A DNA stretch of 64,000 nucleotides from JBGTSJ01 sp041940305. GTDB lineage: Bacteria > Planctomycetota > Planctomycetia > Planctomycetales > Planctomycetaceae. The notes under the pieces were generated by a model. That model searched no databases. It was not told the origin of the DNA and saw only the letters and a program-made list of their open reading frames with translations. Position numbers and translations under genes: made by a program. This document shows positions 1 through 8,954 of this stretch, piece by piece; the stretch's first letter is position 1, and each line of letters starts with the position of its first letter. The DNA is taken from assembly GCA_041940305.1 (NCBI GenBank), contig JBGTSJ010000001.1, positions 310,001-374,000 on the forward strand, read 5' to 3'.

Positions 1-363
1 ATCGACTTGTCGCTGGTGGCCGCTTTCCTCACGATCATCGGTTACTCGCTGAACGACACGATCGTCGTGTTCGATCGCATCCGCGAGGTCCGCGGCAAAA
101 ACCCGAACATCACCGAGTCGATGGTCAACCTCAGCCTCAATCAGACCCTCTCCCGCACGCTGCTCACGTCATCCACGACGCTCATCGTGCTGGGTATCCT
201 GTATGTGATGGGAGGCGAAGGGGTGCACGGCTTCTCGTACTGCATGTTCCTGGGCATCATCGTCGGAACGTACAGCTCGATCTTCATCGCCAGTCCGGCC
301 CTGATCTGGCTCAGCAACCGGATGATGGCCACGCCGCAGAAGCGGCAACTGGCCCGCGTGTGA
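1..363 (+). CDS. secF: Protein translocase subunit SecF, C-terminal end (5' truncated)
   Basis: This is the last 120 residues of a Sec translocon accessory membrane protein; the gene begins before the window. SecDF uses the proton-motive force to help pull secreted proteins through SecYEG. The visible part carries the SecF signature GYSLNDTIVVFDRIRE at about residues 14-29, then a conserved SLNQTLSRTLLTSSTT segment and two hydrophobic transmembrane stretches, ending RQLARV before TGA. In many planctomycetes SecD and SecF are one polypeptide; whether that holds here cannot be seen. The gene is followed by a hairpin. Family call is firm; fused or separate is open. Confidence 0.92.
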   Translation: MDLSLVAAFLTIIGYSLNDTIVVFDRIREVRGKNPNITESMVNLSLNQTLSRTLLTSSTTLIVLGILYVMGGEGVHGFSYCMFLGIIVGTYSSIFIASPALIWLSNRMMATPQKRQLARV

Positions 364-388
364 CACCGGCCAGTAGCGGAACTCGGGT

Positions 389-420
389 GACGCCGCCGTC
401 TGTCGGGGCGGCGTCATTCC
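389..420 (+). terminator. Hairpin after secF, possible terminator
   Basis: A perfect 9-bp stem, GACGCCGCC (389-397) and GGCGGCGTC (407-415), with a 9-nt loop lies 25 bp after the secF stop. It is followed only by ATTCC, not a real U-tract. It may end transcription or protect the mRNA 3' end. Confidence 0.45.
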
Positions 421-473
421 TGCGCCGGGCCGCCGCTGAGCACGCGAGTCGCCCGGCTCCTGGCGGGCTCCCG

Positions 474-1319
474 TCAGACGTCCAATGCCAGCACAGTATT
501 GCGGGCCGGCAGGCTGAACGGCGATGAGTAATGATACAGCTGCCCCACCTCAACGTCCTCCCGCATCAGCGGCGTGGGCTGCTCGATAATGAAGTCGGCG
601 AAGTCCGGCGCATTGAAGGCGACGAACGCCAGGTTCAGGCAGCTGATCGCCGGATCGTGGCGCTGTGACAGGTCGGGAAAGGCGACGGGACCGGTATCCA
701 CCTGGTACAGCCGGTTGTCGAGACTGACGTTCATGGTCTTCGTCGGGCACTCGATGACGGCTTTGAGCCCGGTCTCGCCATTCTCAATCTCGGTGCGGGT
801 CACAAGCGGCAGTCCGGCGGCGGTGGCGTCCCGGATCTCCTCCCATGTAGTCAGCTCGCGGGCCGGCGCCATCTTCAGCTTGAGATCGGGCGGCCCCCAG
901 ACCTCTTCCACCTTCTGCACCCGCTTGTAGTCGTCCCAGATGCGGGCCGGCCGGCGGAAAATGAGCCACTCCCCCCGTCCCAGGATCGGCAGGAAGTCGT
1001 AGTTGTCGGCGTGGAACAGATCCCGCTCGGCGAAGGTGTTCTCGCTCTTGCAGGAACCGCACTGGTAATAGTCGACCGACTCGCCGCTGGCCGGATCGGT
1101 GACTGTGGTGCGGCTCTCCACCCAGAACCGCACGGCATTGAAGGACGCCGTGCTGCAGATGAACGAGCGGCCATAGTCGAGGCACTGCAGCCCGCTCGCC
1201 GCGCCGTCATCGGCGGCAGCCGCCGCCCCGGCGAGCGCCGCGGCGCTGACGCCGAAAAACTGCCGCCGGGTCGAACGCAGTCGGGACGGTTCGTTTCGAA
1301 CAGGCATCAATCGCCGCAT
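474..1319 (-). CDS. Tat-exported protein of unknown function
   Basis: I do not recognise the family of this 281-residue protein. The N-terminus has a twin-arginine signal, STRRQFFGVSAAALAG, followed by an Ala-rich stretch, so folded export through Tat is likely. The rest looks soluble, with a CGSCKS motif near residue 91 and no obvious catalytic signature. The ATG at 1319 is preceded by a GGAG at a good distance. It is the third gene on the minus strand after the PSD1 and DUF1501 genes, but 177 bp separate it from the DUF1501 stop, so co-transcription is uncertain. Confidence 0.7.
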   Translation of the reverse strand: MRRLMPVRNEPSRLRSTRRQFFGVSAAALAGAAAAADDGAASGLQCLDYGRSFICSTASFNAVRFWVESRTTVTDPASGESVDYYQCGSCKSENTFAERDLFHADNYDFLPILGRGEWLIFRRPARIWDDYKRVQKVEEVWGPPDLKLKMAPARELTTWEEIRDATAAGLPLVTRTEIENGETGLKAVIECPTKTMNVSLDNRLYQVDTGPVAFPDLSQRHDPAISCLNLAFVAFNAPDFADFIIEQPTPLMREDVEVGQLYHYSSPFSLPARNTVLALDV

Positions 1320-1496
1320 GGGGAACTCCGCACGGTGGGGGGAAGCGTTGTGGTTCCTCGCAGGCTGCGATTGTAGCCGAACTCAACAGGGTTCGGTCCA
1401 GCGGCCTGATCGAAACTCCCGCATCCCGCGAAGTCGCCGTTTCGCCCTGGGCCACCAGCACCGTGTCGGGTCAACGCCCTCGGACGCGGTCCCCCG

Positions 1497-2960
1497 TCAG
1501 GCGAGCAGCTCGCTGACGATCCGGGCCGGCAGCACGCCGGTCAGCTTCTGGTCGAGCCCCTGGAACTTGTACGTGAATCGCTCATGGTCGTACCCGAGCT
1601 GATGCAGGATCGTGGCATGCAGGTCGCGGATGTGCACCGGATCCTTGACGATGTTGTAGGAGAAGTCGTCCGTCTCGCCGTGGATGGTCCCCCCCTTCGT
1701 CCCGCCCCCCGCCATCCACATCGTGAAGCACCGCGGATGGTGGTCGCGGCCGTAGTTCTCCTTCGAGAGTCCCCCCTGCGAGTAGATGGTGCGGCCGAAC
1801 TCACCCCCCCAGATGACGAGCGTCTCGTCGAACATCCCCCGCTGCTTGAGGTCCTGGATCAGCCCGTAACAGGCCTGGTCCACGTCCATGCACTGGTCTG
1901 GCAGCCGTCCGGCGGCGTTGGCATGCGTGTCCCAGTTGTTGTGATAAATCTGCACGAAGCGGACGCCCCGTTCCACCATGCGGCGGGCCTGCAACACCGT
2001 ATTGGCGAAACTGCCGGGGTTCCGGGCCGCTTCGCCGTACAGGTCGAAGGTCGACTGCGGCTCGCTGGCGATGTCCGTGAGTTCCGGGACGCTGGACTGC
2101 ATCCGGAACGCCAGCTCGTACTGCTGGATGCGGGTGTGCGTCTCCGGGTCGCCGACGAGCTGGTAATTCAGTTCGTTCAGGCCGCGCAACCCGTCCAGCG
2201 TCGTCCGCCGCACTTCGCTGGGGACGCCCGGAGGGTTGTTGATGTAGAGGATCGGGTCGCCACTGGACCGGAACGCGGTCGCGGCATGCTCACCCGGGAG
2301 ATAGCCGCTCGACCACAACCGGGCGGAAATGGCCTGCACCTGCTCGGTATTGGTCGGCCGGGCCACCATCACGACGAACGTCGGCAAGTCCTCGTTCAGC
2401 GACCCAAGACCGTAGGACATCCACGCCCCCAGGCAGGGACGTCCGGTGACCTGATTCCCCGTCTGGATGAAGCTGATGGCCGGCTCATGATTGATGGCCT
2501 CGGTGTGCATCGAGCGGATGAACACCATGTCGTCCACCATCTTCCTGGTGTAGGGCAGCAGTTCCGAAACCCACATGCCGCACTCCCCCGCCTGCTCGAA
2601 CTGGAACTTCGACGGGGCGATCGGAAACCGCTTCTGGCCGCTGGTCATGGTGGTGAGACGCTGACCCATCCGGACGGAATCCGGCAGGTCCTTGTCGTAC
2701 CACTCGTTCATGACGGGCTTGTAGTCGTACAGGTCCATCTGCGCAGGGCCACCGACCATGTGCAGATAGATGATGTGCTTTACCTGGCCGGGGAAGTGCG
2801 TGGGCATGGCCCCGGGATGCTCGGGCGACCCGGTGGCGCCGGCAGCCATCAGCTGCCCGCCCCCGAGAGACGCCAGGGCGGCCGCCCCGAGGACGTTCGA
2901 TCCCTGGGAGAAGAAGTGCCGCCGGGTAATGTTCAGTTTGAATTCGTTAAAGAATGACAT
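1497..2960 (-). CDS. DUF1501 family protein
   Basis: DUF1501 proteins are abundant in planctomycetes, have a sulfatase/alkaline-phosphatase-like fold and usually sit beside PSD1/DUF1553 genes; their substrate is not known. This one has 487 residues. Its N-terminus carries a Tat-like signal (TRRHFFSQGSNVLGAAALAS) and the body has family hallmarks: HIIYLHMVGGPAQMDLYDYK near residue 63, PFVNQ-type spacing replaced by NNWDTHANAAG near 343, and LVIWGGEFGRT near 389. A strong AGGAG precedes the ATG at 2960. The PSD1 gene lies 117 bp upstream on the same strand, the standard pairing. Confidence 0.93.
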   Translation of the reverse strand: MSFFNEFKLNITRRHFFSQGSNVLGAAALASLGGGQLMAAGATGSPEHPGAMPTHFPGQVKHIIYLHMVGGPAQMDLYDYKPVMNEWYDKDLPDSVRMGQRLTTMTSGQKRFPIAPSKFQFEQAGECGMWVSELLPYTRKMVDDMVFIRSMHTEAINHEPAISFIQTGNQVTGRPCLGAWMSYGLGSLNEDLPTFVVMVARPTNTEQVQAISARLWSSGYLPGEHAATAFRSSGDPILYINNPPGVPSEVRRTTLDGLRGLNELNYQLVGDPETHTRIQQYELAFRMQSSVPELTDIASEPQSTFDLYGEAARNPGSFANTVLQARRMVERGVRFVQIYHNNWDTHANAAGRLPDQCMDVDQACYGLIQDLKQRGMFDETLVIWGGEFGRTIYSQGGLSKENYGRDHHPRCFTMWMAGGGTKGGTIHGETDDFSYNIVKDPVHIRDLHATILHQLGYDHERFTYKFQGLDQKLTGVLPARIVSELLA

Positions 2961-3076
2961 GGTCTGCTCCTACATAGTCCACTCGCTCCGCGAGTGGAGT
3001 GATTGGATGCTCCACTTCCCCGCGACGTCCAGGTGCAAAAGGGCGTTCTACGCCAGCGACTCGCAAAGCGAGCCGC

Positions 3077-6000
3077 CTACTTATTCAACACTTCATCCAG
3101 GTTCATCAGCTGGTTCGTCAGCATTGTCCAAGCGGCCAGTTCCGGGGCCTGCATGGCGGCGTCGGTTTCCATCTCGCCGACGTTGAGCAACGCGCGGGCG
3201 TCGTCGGGATGGGCGTCGTAATACGCGGCCAGTTCGGCCAGCGACGATTCGATGATCGCGACCTCCTCCGGCCGGAACGACCGGGAAACCAGCCGCTGGC
3301 CGATGAAATCCACCCGCTGATCGAACGACTGTCCCCCCTCCTGGAGAGTCAGTTCGGCCAGCGCTTTCGCCGCTTCTACGAACTGCTCGTCGTTGAGCGT
3401 GACCAGAGCCTGCAGCGGCGTGTTGGTCCGCTCCCGCCGCACCACGCAGTATTCCCGATTCGGCGCATTCAGAATGTCCATCGACGCCGGAGGCGCCATC
3501 CGTTTCCAGAACCAGTACATGCTGCGGCGGTACAGGCTCTCGCCGCTATCCCGTTCGTACTTGGCGGTGTTGCTGACGTTCATGGCGATCGCCTCCCACA
3601 CGCCTTCGGGCTGATACGGCTTTACGCTCGGACCGCCGACGGTGCCGGAGAGGAGCCCGCTCGTCGCCAGCGCATAATCGCGCACCATCTCGGCATCCAT
3701 GCGGAATCGAGGCCCGCGCGATATCAGCCGGTTCTGCGGGTCCTTCTCCAGCTTTTCAGGAGTCGTTGCAGCGGACTGCCGGTAGGCCGCTGAGGTGACC
3801 ATCAGCCGATAGAGCCGCTTGACGTCCCAGCCGGTCTCACGAAACTCGACCGCCAGCCAGTCAAGCAGTTCCGGATGCGACGGCAGTTCGCCCATCACGC
3901 CGAAGTCGCCCGACGTCTTCACCAAGCCGGTCCCGAACACTTCCTGCCAGCAACGGTTCACCGTCACGCGGGCGGTCAGCGGATGCTCGGGCAGCAGCAA
4001 CCACTGAGCGAGCCCCAGCCGGTTGCGCGGGGCATCGCCCGGAAACGCCGGCAACGCGGCGGGCGTCTCGGGCGAGACCTGGTCGAGACGCTGGTCGTAC
4101 TCCCCGCGGTTGAGGATGAACGCCATTGCCGGTTCGGGCTTCTCATTCATCACGTGCGCGATCGTGCCGCGGCTCTTGATCGCGTTCTGTTCCCCTTCCA
4201 GCTTCGTCACCTCGGCCGTGAGGACCTGGAACGTCTCGTCGAACGAAGCGAGCCACCAGTTGTAAAGATCGTTCCGTTCCGCATCGCTACGCTGCTCGGC
4301 CGGCTTGGCGAGAATATTGACAAATCGCGAGATCCGCGCGAGGGCGTCCACTTCCGCCGCTGCCAGCGCCCGGGAGTACATCCGCAGGTCGTGCAGCGCC
4401 ACGCCGCTGATCGGATCGGCCGTGTTCCGCTGCCCAAGTTTGAACGGAACCTCGGTCTTGATCGTCTCGGTCAGGGCATCGGCTTCGACGAGCGTCTCCT
4501 GCGGCTGGCCGTTGTAGAACACCTTCACCCCGGCCGCCTTCCCGGACCCGTCGTAGCTCACCGCCACGTGCGTCCATTCGTTCGCCGGCACTTGTGCCTT
4601 GCCGACGACTTTGAGTGCGTTGCCCGGCCAGCTATTGATGATGTGGGTGCCGATCTGCCGCCGTTGCAGCCAGAAGTCCCAGCCGCGATATCCGTTGGCA
4701 TTGTCCATGCGTGAGCAGATCGCCCCATTCCCGTCATTGGCAGGCAACTTAACCCAGGCCGCCAGCGTGAACGACTGATCTCGCTCGATATCGCCGAATT
4801 CGCCGATCTCGGCGGCCGTCCCCTGGGGCTGCAGCGCCTTGCCGGCGTCCGCATCGACCCAGGTGGCGGTTGCGGGCAGCGGGAATTCCCGCCCTTCACC
4901 ATTGACGACGGCCGAAACGACCTCCCCTTCTCCCGCATCCAGCGGCAGATGCAATGCCAGCGCGTCGACGGGAACCTTCGCCGTCAGCGCCGCGACGTCG
5001 GCGGAAGTCGCCCATTGGTCGAACTCCGGCTGCGCCGATTGTCGACGCTCTTCCAGCCACTGACGGGCGGCGGGAATCTCCGACTCGAGTGCGACCCACC
5101 GCTCCCGGTCCTCATCCAGCGGCACATTAATGATTGGCGGAGTGTCCTTGATATTGCCGTCGCGCGCGCCCTGTGTCGTGTTGTTGAAGAACGCGGCCAG
5201 CTCGTAGAACTCCTGCTGCGAGAGCGGATCGAACTTGTGGTCGTGGCACACCGCGCAGCCGGCTGTCAGTCCCATCCAGACCTGCGCCGTCGTATCGGTC
5301 CGGTCGCGGGTGTAGAGAACGAGGTACTCCTCGTCGATAATCCCGCCTTCGTTCGTCGTCATGTTGCAGCGGTTAAATCCCGATCCGATCACCTGATCCA
5401 GTGACGGATCGGGCAGCAGGTCTCCGGCGAGGTTCTCGATCGTGAACTGGTCGAACGGCATGTTGCTGTTGAACGCCGCAATCACCCAGTCCCGGTACGA
5501 CCACATCTCCCGGAAATTGTCGAAATGGATGCCGTGCGTATCGGCGTACCGCGCGTAGTCCAGCCAGTAGCGGGCCCGGTGCTCTCCCCACCGCTCGGAC
5601 TTGAGCAGGCGATCGACATACTGCTCGTAGGCGTCGGGCGCGGGATCAGCGACGAACCGCTGAACCTCCTCCGGAGTCGGCGGCAGCCCGGTAATGTCCA
5701 GCGCCGCGCGGCGGGCGAGAGTGCGGCGATCGGCTTCCGCGGCCGGCGTGAGTCCCTCGGCCTCAAGGCGCGCCCCGATAAAGTTGTCGATCGGGTTCCG
5801 GATCCATGCCTGATTCCGGACGGCCGGCAACTCGGGACGCGTCGGCGTGATCAGCGACCAGTGCGGCTCGTACTCGGCGCCCTGCTCAACCCAGCGGCGC
5901 AAAGTCTTCTTCTGCTCGGCCGTCAGCGTCTTCTTGGTTTCCGGCGGCGGCATCTGCTCGGAGTGATCCTCCGACAGCACGCGCCGCACGAGTTCGCTCG

Positions 6001-6247
6001 CGTCGGCGTCGTTCGGGGTGATTGCCCCCATCTCGATCGCCGCGTCCCGCTGGTCCAGCCGCAAATCGGCCTGCCGCGCGGCGCTGTCCGGACCGTGACA
6101 CGCGAAGCAGTTGTCCGCCAGGATCGGACGGATGTCGCGGTTGTATTCGAGCGGTTCCTCGGCCAGAACGACCGCGGGAGAACTGAGCGCGGCCGCCGAC
6201 AGGAGCACGCGGACCATCATGGAGATGAGGGGCATAGCAGAGTCCAT
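3077..6247 (-). CDS. PSD1 (DUF1549/DUF1553) cytochrome protein with an inserted LamG-like domain
   Basis: This 1056-residue exported protein has, in order, a signal peptide, a planctomycete cytochrome c domain with CFACH near residue 45, a DUF1549 (PSCyt2) domain with a second heme-type motif CAVCHDHKF, a concanavalin/LamG-like insert (about residues 430-640, with SFTLAAWVKLP and EWTHVAVSYDG), and a C-terminal DUF1553 (PSD1) domain with LTARVTVNRCWQ and RRSMYWFWKR. Such proteins are thought to act in carbohydrate or sulfated-polymer breakdown, but no activity is established. I chose the ATG at 6247 because a signal peptide follows; upstream codons look non-coding. It is first in order before the DUF1501 gene. 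Confidence 0.9.
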   Translation of the reverse strand: MDSAMPLISMMVRVLLSAAALSSPAVVLAEEPLEYNRDIRPILADNCFACHGPDSAARQADLRLDQRDAAIEMGAITPNDADASELVRRVLSEDHSEQMPPPETKKTLTAEQKKTLRRWVEQGAEYEPHWSLITPTRPELPAVRNQAWIRNPIDNFIGARLEAEGLTPAAEADRRTLARRAALDITGLPPTPEEVQRFVADPAPDAYEQYVDRLLKSERWGEHRARYWLDYARYADTHGIHFDNFREMWSYRDWVIAAFNSNMPFDQFTIENLAGDLLPDPSLDQVIGSGFNRCNMTTNEGGIIDEEYLVLYTRDRTDTTAQVWMGLTAGCAVCHDHKFDPLSQQEFYELAAFFNNTTQGARDGNIKDTPPIINVPLDEDRERWVALESEIPAARQWLEERRQSAQPEFDQWATSADVAALTAKVPVDALALHLPLDAGEGEVVSAVVNGEGREFPLPATATWVDADAGKALQPQGTAAEIGEFGDIERDQSFTLAAWVKLPANDGNGAICSRMDNANGYRGWDFWLQRRQIGTHIINSWPGNALKVVGKAQVPANEWTHVAVSYDGSGKAAGVKVFYNGQPQETLVEADALTETIKTEVPFKLGQRNTADPISGVALHDLRMYSRALAAAEVDALARISRFVNILAKPAEQRSDAERNDLYNWWLASFDETFQVLTAEVTKLEGEQNAIKSRGTIAHVMNEKPEPAMAFILNRGEYDQRLDQVSPETPAALPAFPGDAPRNRLGLAQWLLLPEHPLTARVTVNRCWQEVFGTGLVKTSGDFGVMGELPSHPELLDWLAVEFRETGWDVKRLYRLMVTSAAYRQSAATTPEKLEKDPQNRLISRGPRFRMDAEMVRDYALATSGLLSGTVGGPSVKPYQPEGVWEAIAMNVSNTAKYERDSGESLYRRSMYWFWKRMAPPASMDILNAPNREYCVVRRERTNTPLQALVTLNDEQFVEAAKALAELTLQEGGQSFDQRVDFIGQRLVSRSFRPEEVAIIESSLAELAAYYDAHPDDARALLNVGEMETDAAMQAPELAAWTMLTNQLMNLDEVLNK

Positions 6248-6580
6248 AGCTTTGATTCCCCGTGGAGTCTTCAAGCGTCGCAGCACATGATACCCGGACT
6301 GTGAACAACGCTCACGCGAGTGGAGACCGCGCCCGCTCCCGTATAGAACGGGTGGCGATCTGGAAACGGCGACCAGCGCGCCTGATGCGCCGCGTCGACG
6401 TTGAGGCGGGAAGGTGACGCCGATCGGCCGATCGAAGTCGCCCGGCAAGGGTGGGTGGATTGAGGTCCGGAGCGGATGTTACGCTCCACTTTCAGGATAC
6501 GTGCAATCTGGCCCGAGGCCAAGGGATTGAGTCGCCGAATTCTTCCCGACGTTGCTCCCAGTCTGAGTTTCTCAAAACCG
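6248..6580. other. Divergent intergenic region between the PSD1 and SDR genes
   Basis: This 333-bp gap separates two divergently read genes and must hold both promoters. I see a short inverted repeat (GGAGCG at 6469-6474, CGCTCC at 6482-6487) about 95 bp before the SDR start. No convincing -35/-10 pair or repeat element stands out. Confidence 0.5.
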
Positions 6581-7333
6581 ATGACCGCGATCGATCTCTC
6601 CGGCAAAGTCGCCATCATAACCGGGGCCGGGCAGGGTCTCGGCCGCGCTTCCGCAACGGCGCTGCACCGCGCCGGTGCGGAGGTCGTGATCAATTACTTT
6701 GATGACGAGACGGGAGTGAATCGGGTGCGGGCCACCGAAGTCGTCATGGAACTCGGCGACCGGGCGATTGCCGTCAAGGCTGACGTCCGGCGTCCCGACC
6801 AGGTCAGCGGCCTGATCGGCGAAACGGTCAATCGCTTCGGCGGCCTCGACATTCTCGTGAATAACGCCGCCGTCATCCGGGATCGTACCGTGAAGAACAT
6901 GGCGCACGACGAGTGGCAGTCCGTTCTCGACACCAACCTCAGTGGCGTGTTCAACGTCTGCAAGGCGGCCATGGGTCAGCTGCGAGAAGACGGTCGAATC
7001 GTGAACATGGCGTCAATCTCCGGTGTGATCGGTTTCTACGGTCAGGCCAATTACGCGGCCGCGAAGGCCGGAGTCATCGGCCTCACGAAGGTGCTCAGCC
7101 GCGAGTTCGCGTCGCGAGGCATTACGGTCAATGCCGTCGCTCCCGGAGTCTCGCTCACCGAGATGGGACAGACGATTCCCGAGAGGGCCCGGGCCGAGAT
7201 GCTCAAGCAGATCCCGCTGGGACGGTTTGCAGAGCCGGAGGAGATCGCAAACGTGGTGCTGTTCCTCTGCTCAAATCTGGCGGGCTACATGACAGGGCAG
7301 ACACTGCACGTCAACGGAGGGTGGTGGGCGTGA
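6581..7333 (+). CDS. SDR-family 3-oxoacyl reductase (FabG/PhaB-like)
   Basis: This 250-residue classical short-chain dehydrogenase probably reduces a 3-ketoacyl thioester with NAD(P)H. The Rossmann motif TGAGQGLG lies at residues 14-21, NNAA near 94-97, and the catalytic Ser145, Tyr158 (YAAAK) and Lys162 are all present; the C-terminus GQTLHVNGG is typical of FabG. ATG 6581 gives the expected family length; an earlier in-frame ATG at 6476 would add a poorly structured extension. The stop overlaps the start of the CoA-transferase gene, so the two products probably act in one pathway, perhaps 3-hydroxyacyl or ketone-body metabolism. Exact substrate is inferred only. Confidence 0.85.
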   Translation: MTAIDLSGKVAIITGAGQGLGRASATALHRAGAEVVINYFDDETGVNRVRATEVVMELGDRAIAVKADVRRPDQVSGLIGETVNRFGGLDILVNNAAVIRDRTVKNMAHDEWQSVLDTNLSGVFNVCKAAMGQLREDGRIVNMASISGVIGFYGQANYAAAKAGVIGLTKVLSREFASRGITVNAVAPGVSLTEMGQTIPERARAEMLKQIPLGRFAEPEEIANVVLFLCSNLAGYMTGQTLHVNGGWWA

Positions 7334-8877
7334 GCGGCCGAATTCAGCAGTTGCTGTGCACGGCCGACGAAGCGGTCTCCCGAATCGCCGACGGATGCAC
7401 GATCGTCTGCGGCGGGTTCGTCGGCGCAGCCCATCCGGAAGGGCTGACCGCCGCACTGGAGCGCCGGTTCCTGCAGTCGGGAGCGCCCCGCGACCTCACA
7501 CTCGTCTATGCGGCCGGTCAGGGAGACGGTCGGACGCGCGGTCTGAATCACCTGGGGCATCCGCAGCTGCTGCGGCGCGTGATCGGCGGACACTGGGGAC
7601 TGGTCCCTCGCATCTCGCGGCTGGCACTCGACAACCAGATCGAGGCTTACAACTTCCCGCAGGGAGTTGTCTGCCAACTGCTCCGCGACATCGCTGCCGG
7701 ACGGCCCGGCTGCGTCACGCACGTCGGGCTCGGCACGTTCATCGATCCGGAATTGGGCGGCGGGCGACTCAACGACGTGACGCCTCCGGGGCTGATCGAG
7801 CGGGTGGAACTGGCGGGGAGAACATGGCTGCTGTATCACGCGTTTCCCGTCCACGCCGGGTTCATCCGCGCGACGGCCGCCGACCCGTTCGGAAACCTCG
7901 TGATGGACAACGAGGCCGTCATCGGCGAAGTGCTGCCCATCGCGCAGGCGGTCCGCAACTGCGGCGGCCTGGTCATCGCGCAGGTGCAGCGCCTGCTGGA
8001 TCATCCGGCTCATCCGGCTAATGTGCGAGTACCGGGAATCCTTGTGGACGCGGTGACGCTCGCCGCCGGCGATGAGCACAACCAGACGTTCGCTGAGGAA
8101 TTGAACACGTCCTACTTTACGCCGCAGGGACCATCCGGCCGGTCGCCCGCTCCCGACTCGCACTCCGAATGGAATCCGGCACGGTTGATCGTCGCCTCCC
8201 GCGCGTGTGACGAGCTGACGCCGGGGTCCATCGTGAACCTGGGGATCGGGATGCCGGAAGGGATTGCGGCGATCGCCGCGCGTCGCGGGATCCTGGATTC
8301 CGTGACTCTGACCGTCGAAAGCGGTCCCATCGGGGGCATGCCAGCGGGGGGACTGAGCTTCGGGGCGGCCGTTCATCCGCAGGCCATTATCGATCAGCCC
8401 GCACAGTTCGACTTCTATGACGGCGGAGGACTGGATTTCGCCGCGCTGGGAGCGGCTCAGATCGATCATGGCGGCAATGTCAACGTCTCCCGCTTCACCG
8501 ATCGGCTGGCGGGCGTCGGCGGATTCGTCAACATCAGCCAGAACGCGAAAAGACTTGTGTTCTGCAGCACGTTTACGGCAGGAGGACTGGAGATTGCCGT
8601 CGAGAAAGGGAAGCTGCGAATCCTGCGGGAAGGGAATTCGGTGAAATTCGTCCGGCAGGTCGAGCAAATCTCATACAGCGGAGCCTGGGCCCGCAGTCAC
8701 CGCCAGGATGTGCTGTACATCACGGAGCGGGCCGTGTTCCGGCTCTCCACAGACGGCATTGAACTCTGCGAGATCGCTCCGGGCATAAGCCTGGAGCGGG
8801 ACGTGCTGCAACAGATGCAGTTCCAGCCAATCATCCGTGAATTGCGGGAGATGCCGCTGGCCGGTGTGGAGGGTTAG
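7330..8877 (+). CDS. YdiF/Pct-type acyl-CoA:carboxylate CoA-transferase
   Basis: This 515-residue protein joins the alpha and beta halves of a family I CoA-transferase in one chain, as in propionate CoA-transferase and YdiF. It moves CoA between short acyl groups through a glutamyl-CoA intermediate. The N-terminal half has the GGFVGAAHPEGL glycine loop near residue 28; the C-terminal half has NLGIGMPEGIA and the catalytic Glu330 in LTVESGPIGGMPAGG. The start is a GTG inside a GTGA overlap with the preceding SDR stop, with GGAGG at 7316-7320, which indicates translational coupling. Substrate range cannot be read from sequence. Confidence 0.88.
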   Translation: MSGRIQQLLCTADEAVSRIADGCTIVCGGFVGAAHPEGLTAALERRFLQSGAPRDLTLVYAAGQGDGRTRGLNHLGHPQLLRRVIGGHWGLVPRISRLALDNQIEAYNFPQGVVCQLLRDIAAGRPGCVTHVGLGTFIDPELGGGRLNDVTPPGLIERVELAGRTWLLYHAFPVHAGFIRATAADPFGNLVMDNEAVIGEVLPIAQAVRNCGGLVIAQVQRLLDHPAHPANVRVPGILVDAVTLAAGDEHNQTFAEELNTSYFTPQGPSGRSPAPDSHSEWNPARLIVASRACDELTPGSIVNLGIGMPEGIAAIAARRGILDSVTLTVESGPIGGMPAGGLSFGAAVHPQAIIDQPAQFDFYDGGGLDFAALGAAQIDHGGNVNVSRFTDRLAGVGGFVNISQNAKRLVFCSTFTAGGLEIAVEKGKLRILREGNSVKFVRQVEQISYSGAWARSHRQDVLYITERAVFRLSTDGIELCEIAPGISLERDVLQQMQFQPIIRELREMPLAGVEG

Positions 8878-8886
8878 GCGGTTGTC

Positions 8887-8928
8887 AAAAAAAAGAGCCG
8901 CGGAACTGTCATGCAGCTCCGCGGCCTC
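8887..8928 (-). terminator. Rho-independent terminator of the PDZ-protein gene
   Basis: A 12-bp stem with one mismatch (8897-8908 with 8914-8925) is flanked by eight A residues at 8887-8894, which read as a U-tract on the minus strand. It lies 27 bp beyond the stop of the minus-strand gene and inside the convergent gap with the CoA-transferase gene. Confidence 0.8.
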
Positions 8929-8954
8929 AACTTGCCGATCAGTGCGAACTCGTT

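Noticed and set aside
1584..2957. A 457-residue open frame on plus opposite the DUF1501 gene
   Set aside because: It is the antisense shadow of a well-supported family protein and has an Arg/Val/His-rich translation with no domain. Long antisense frames are common at this GC content.
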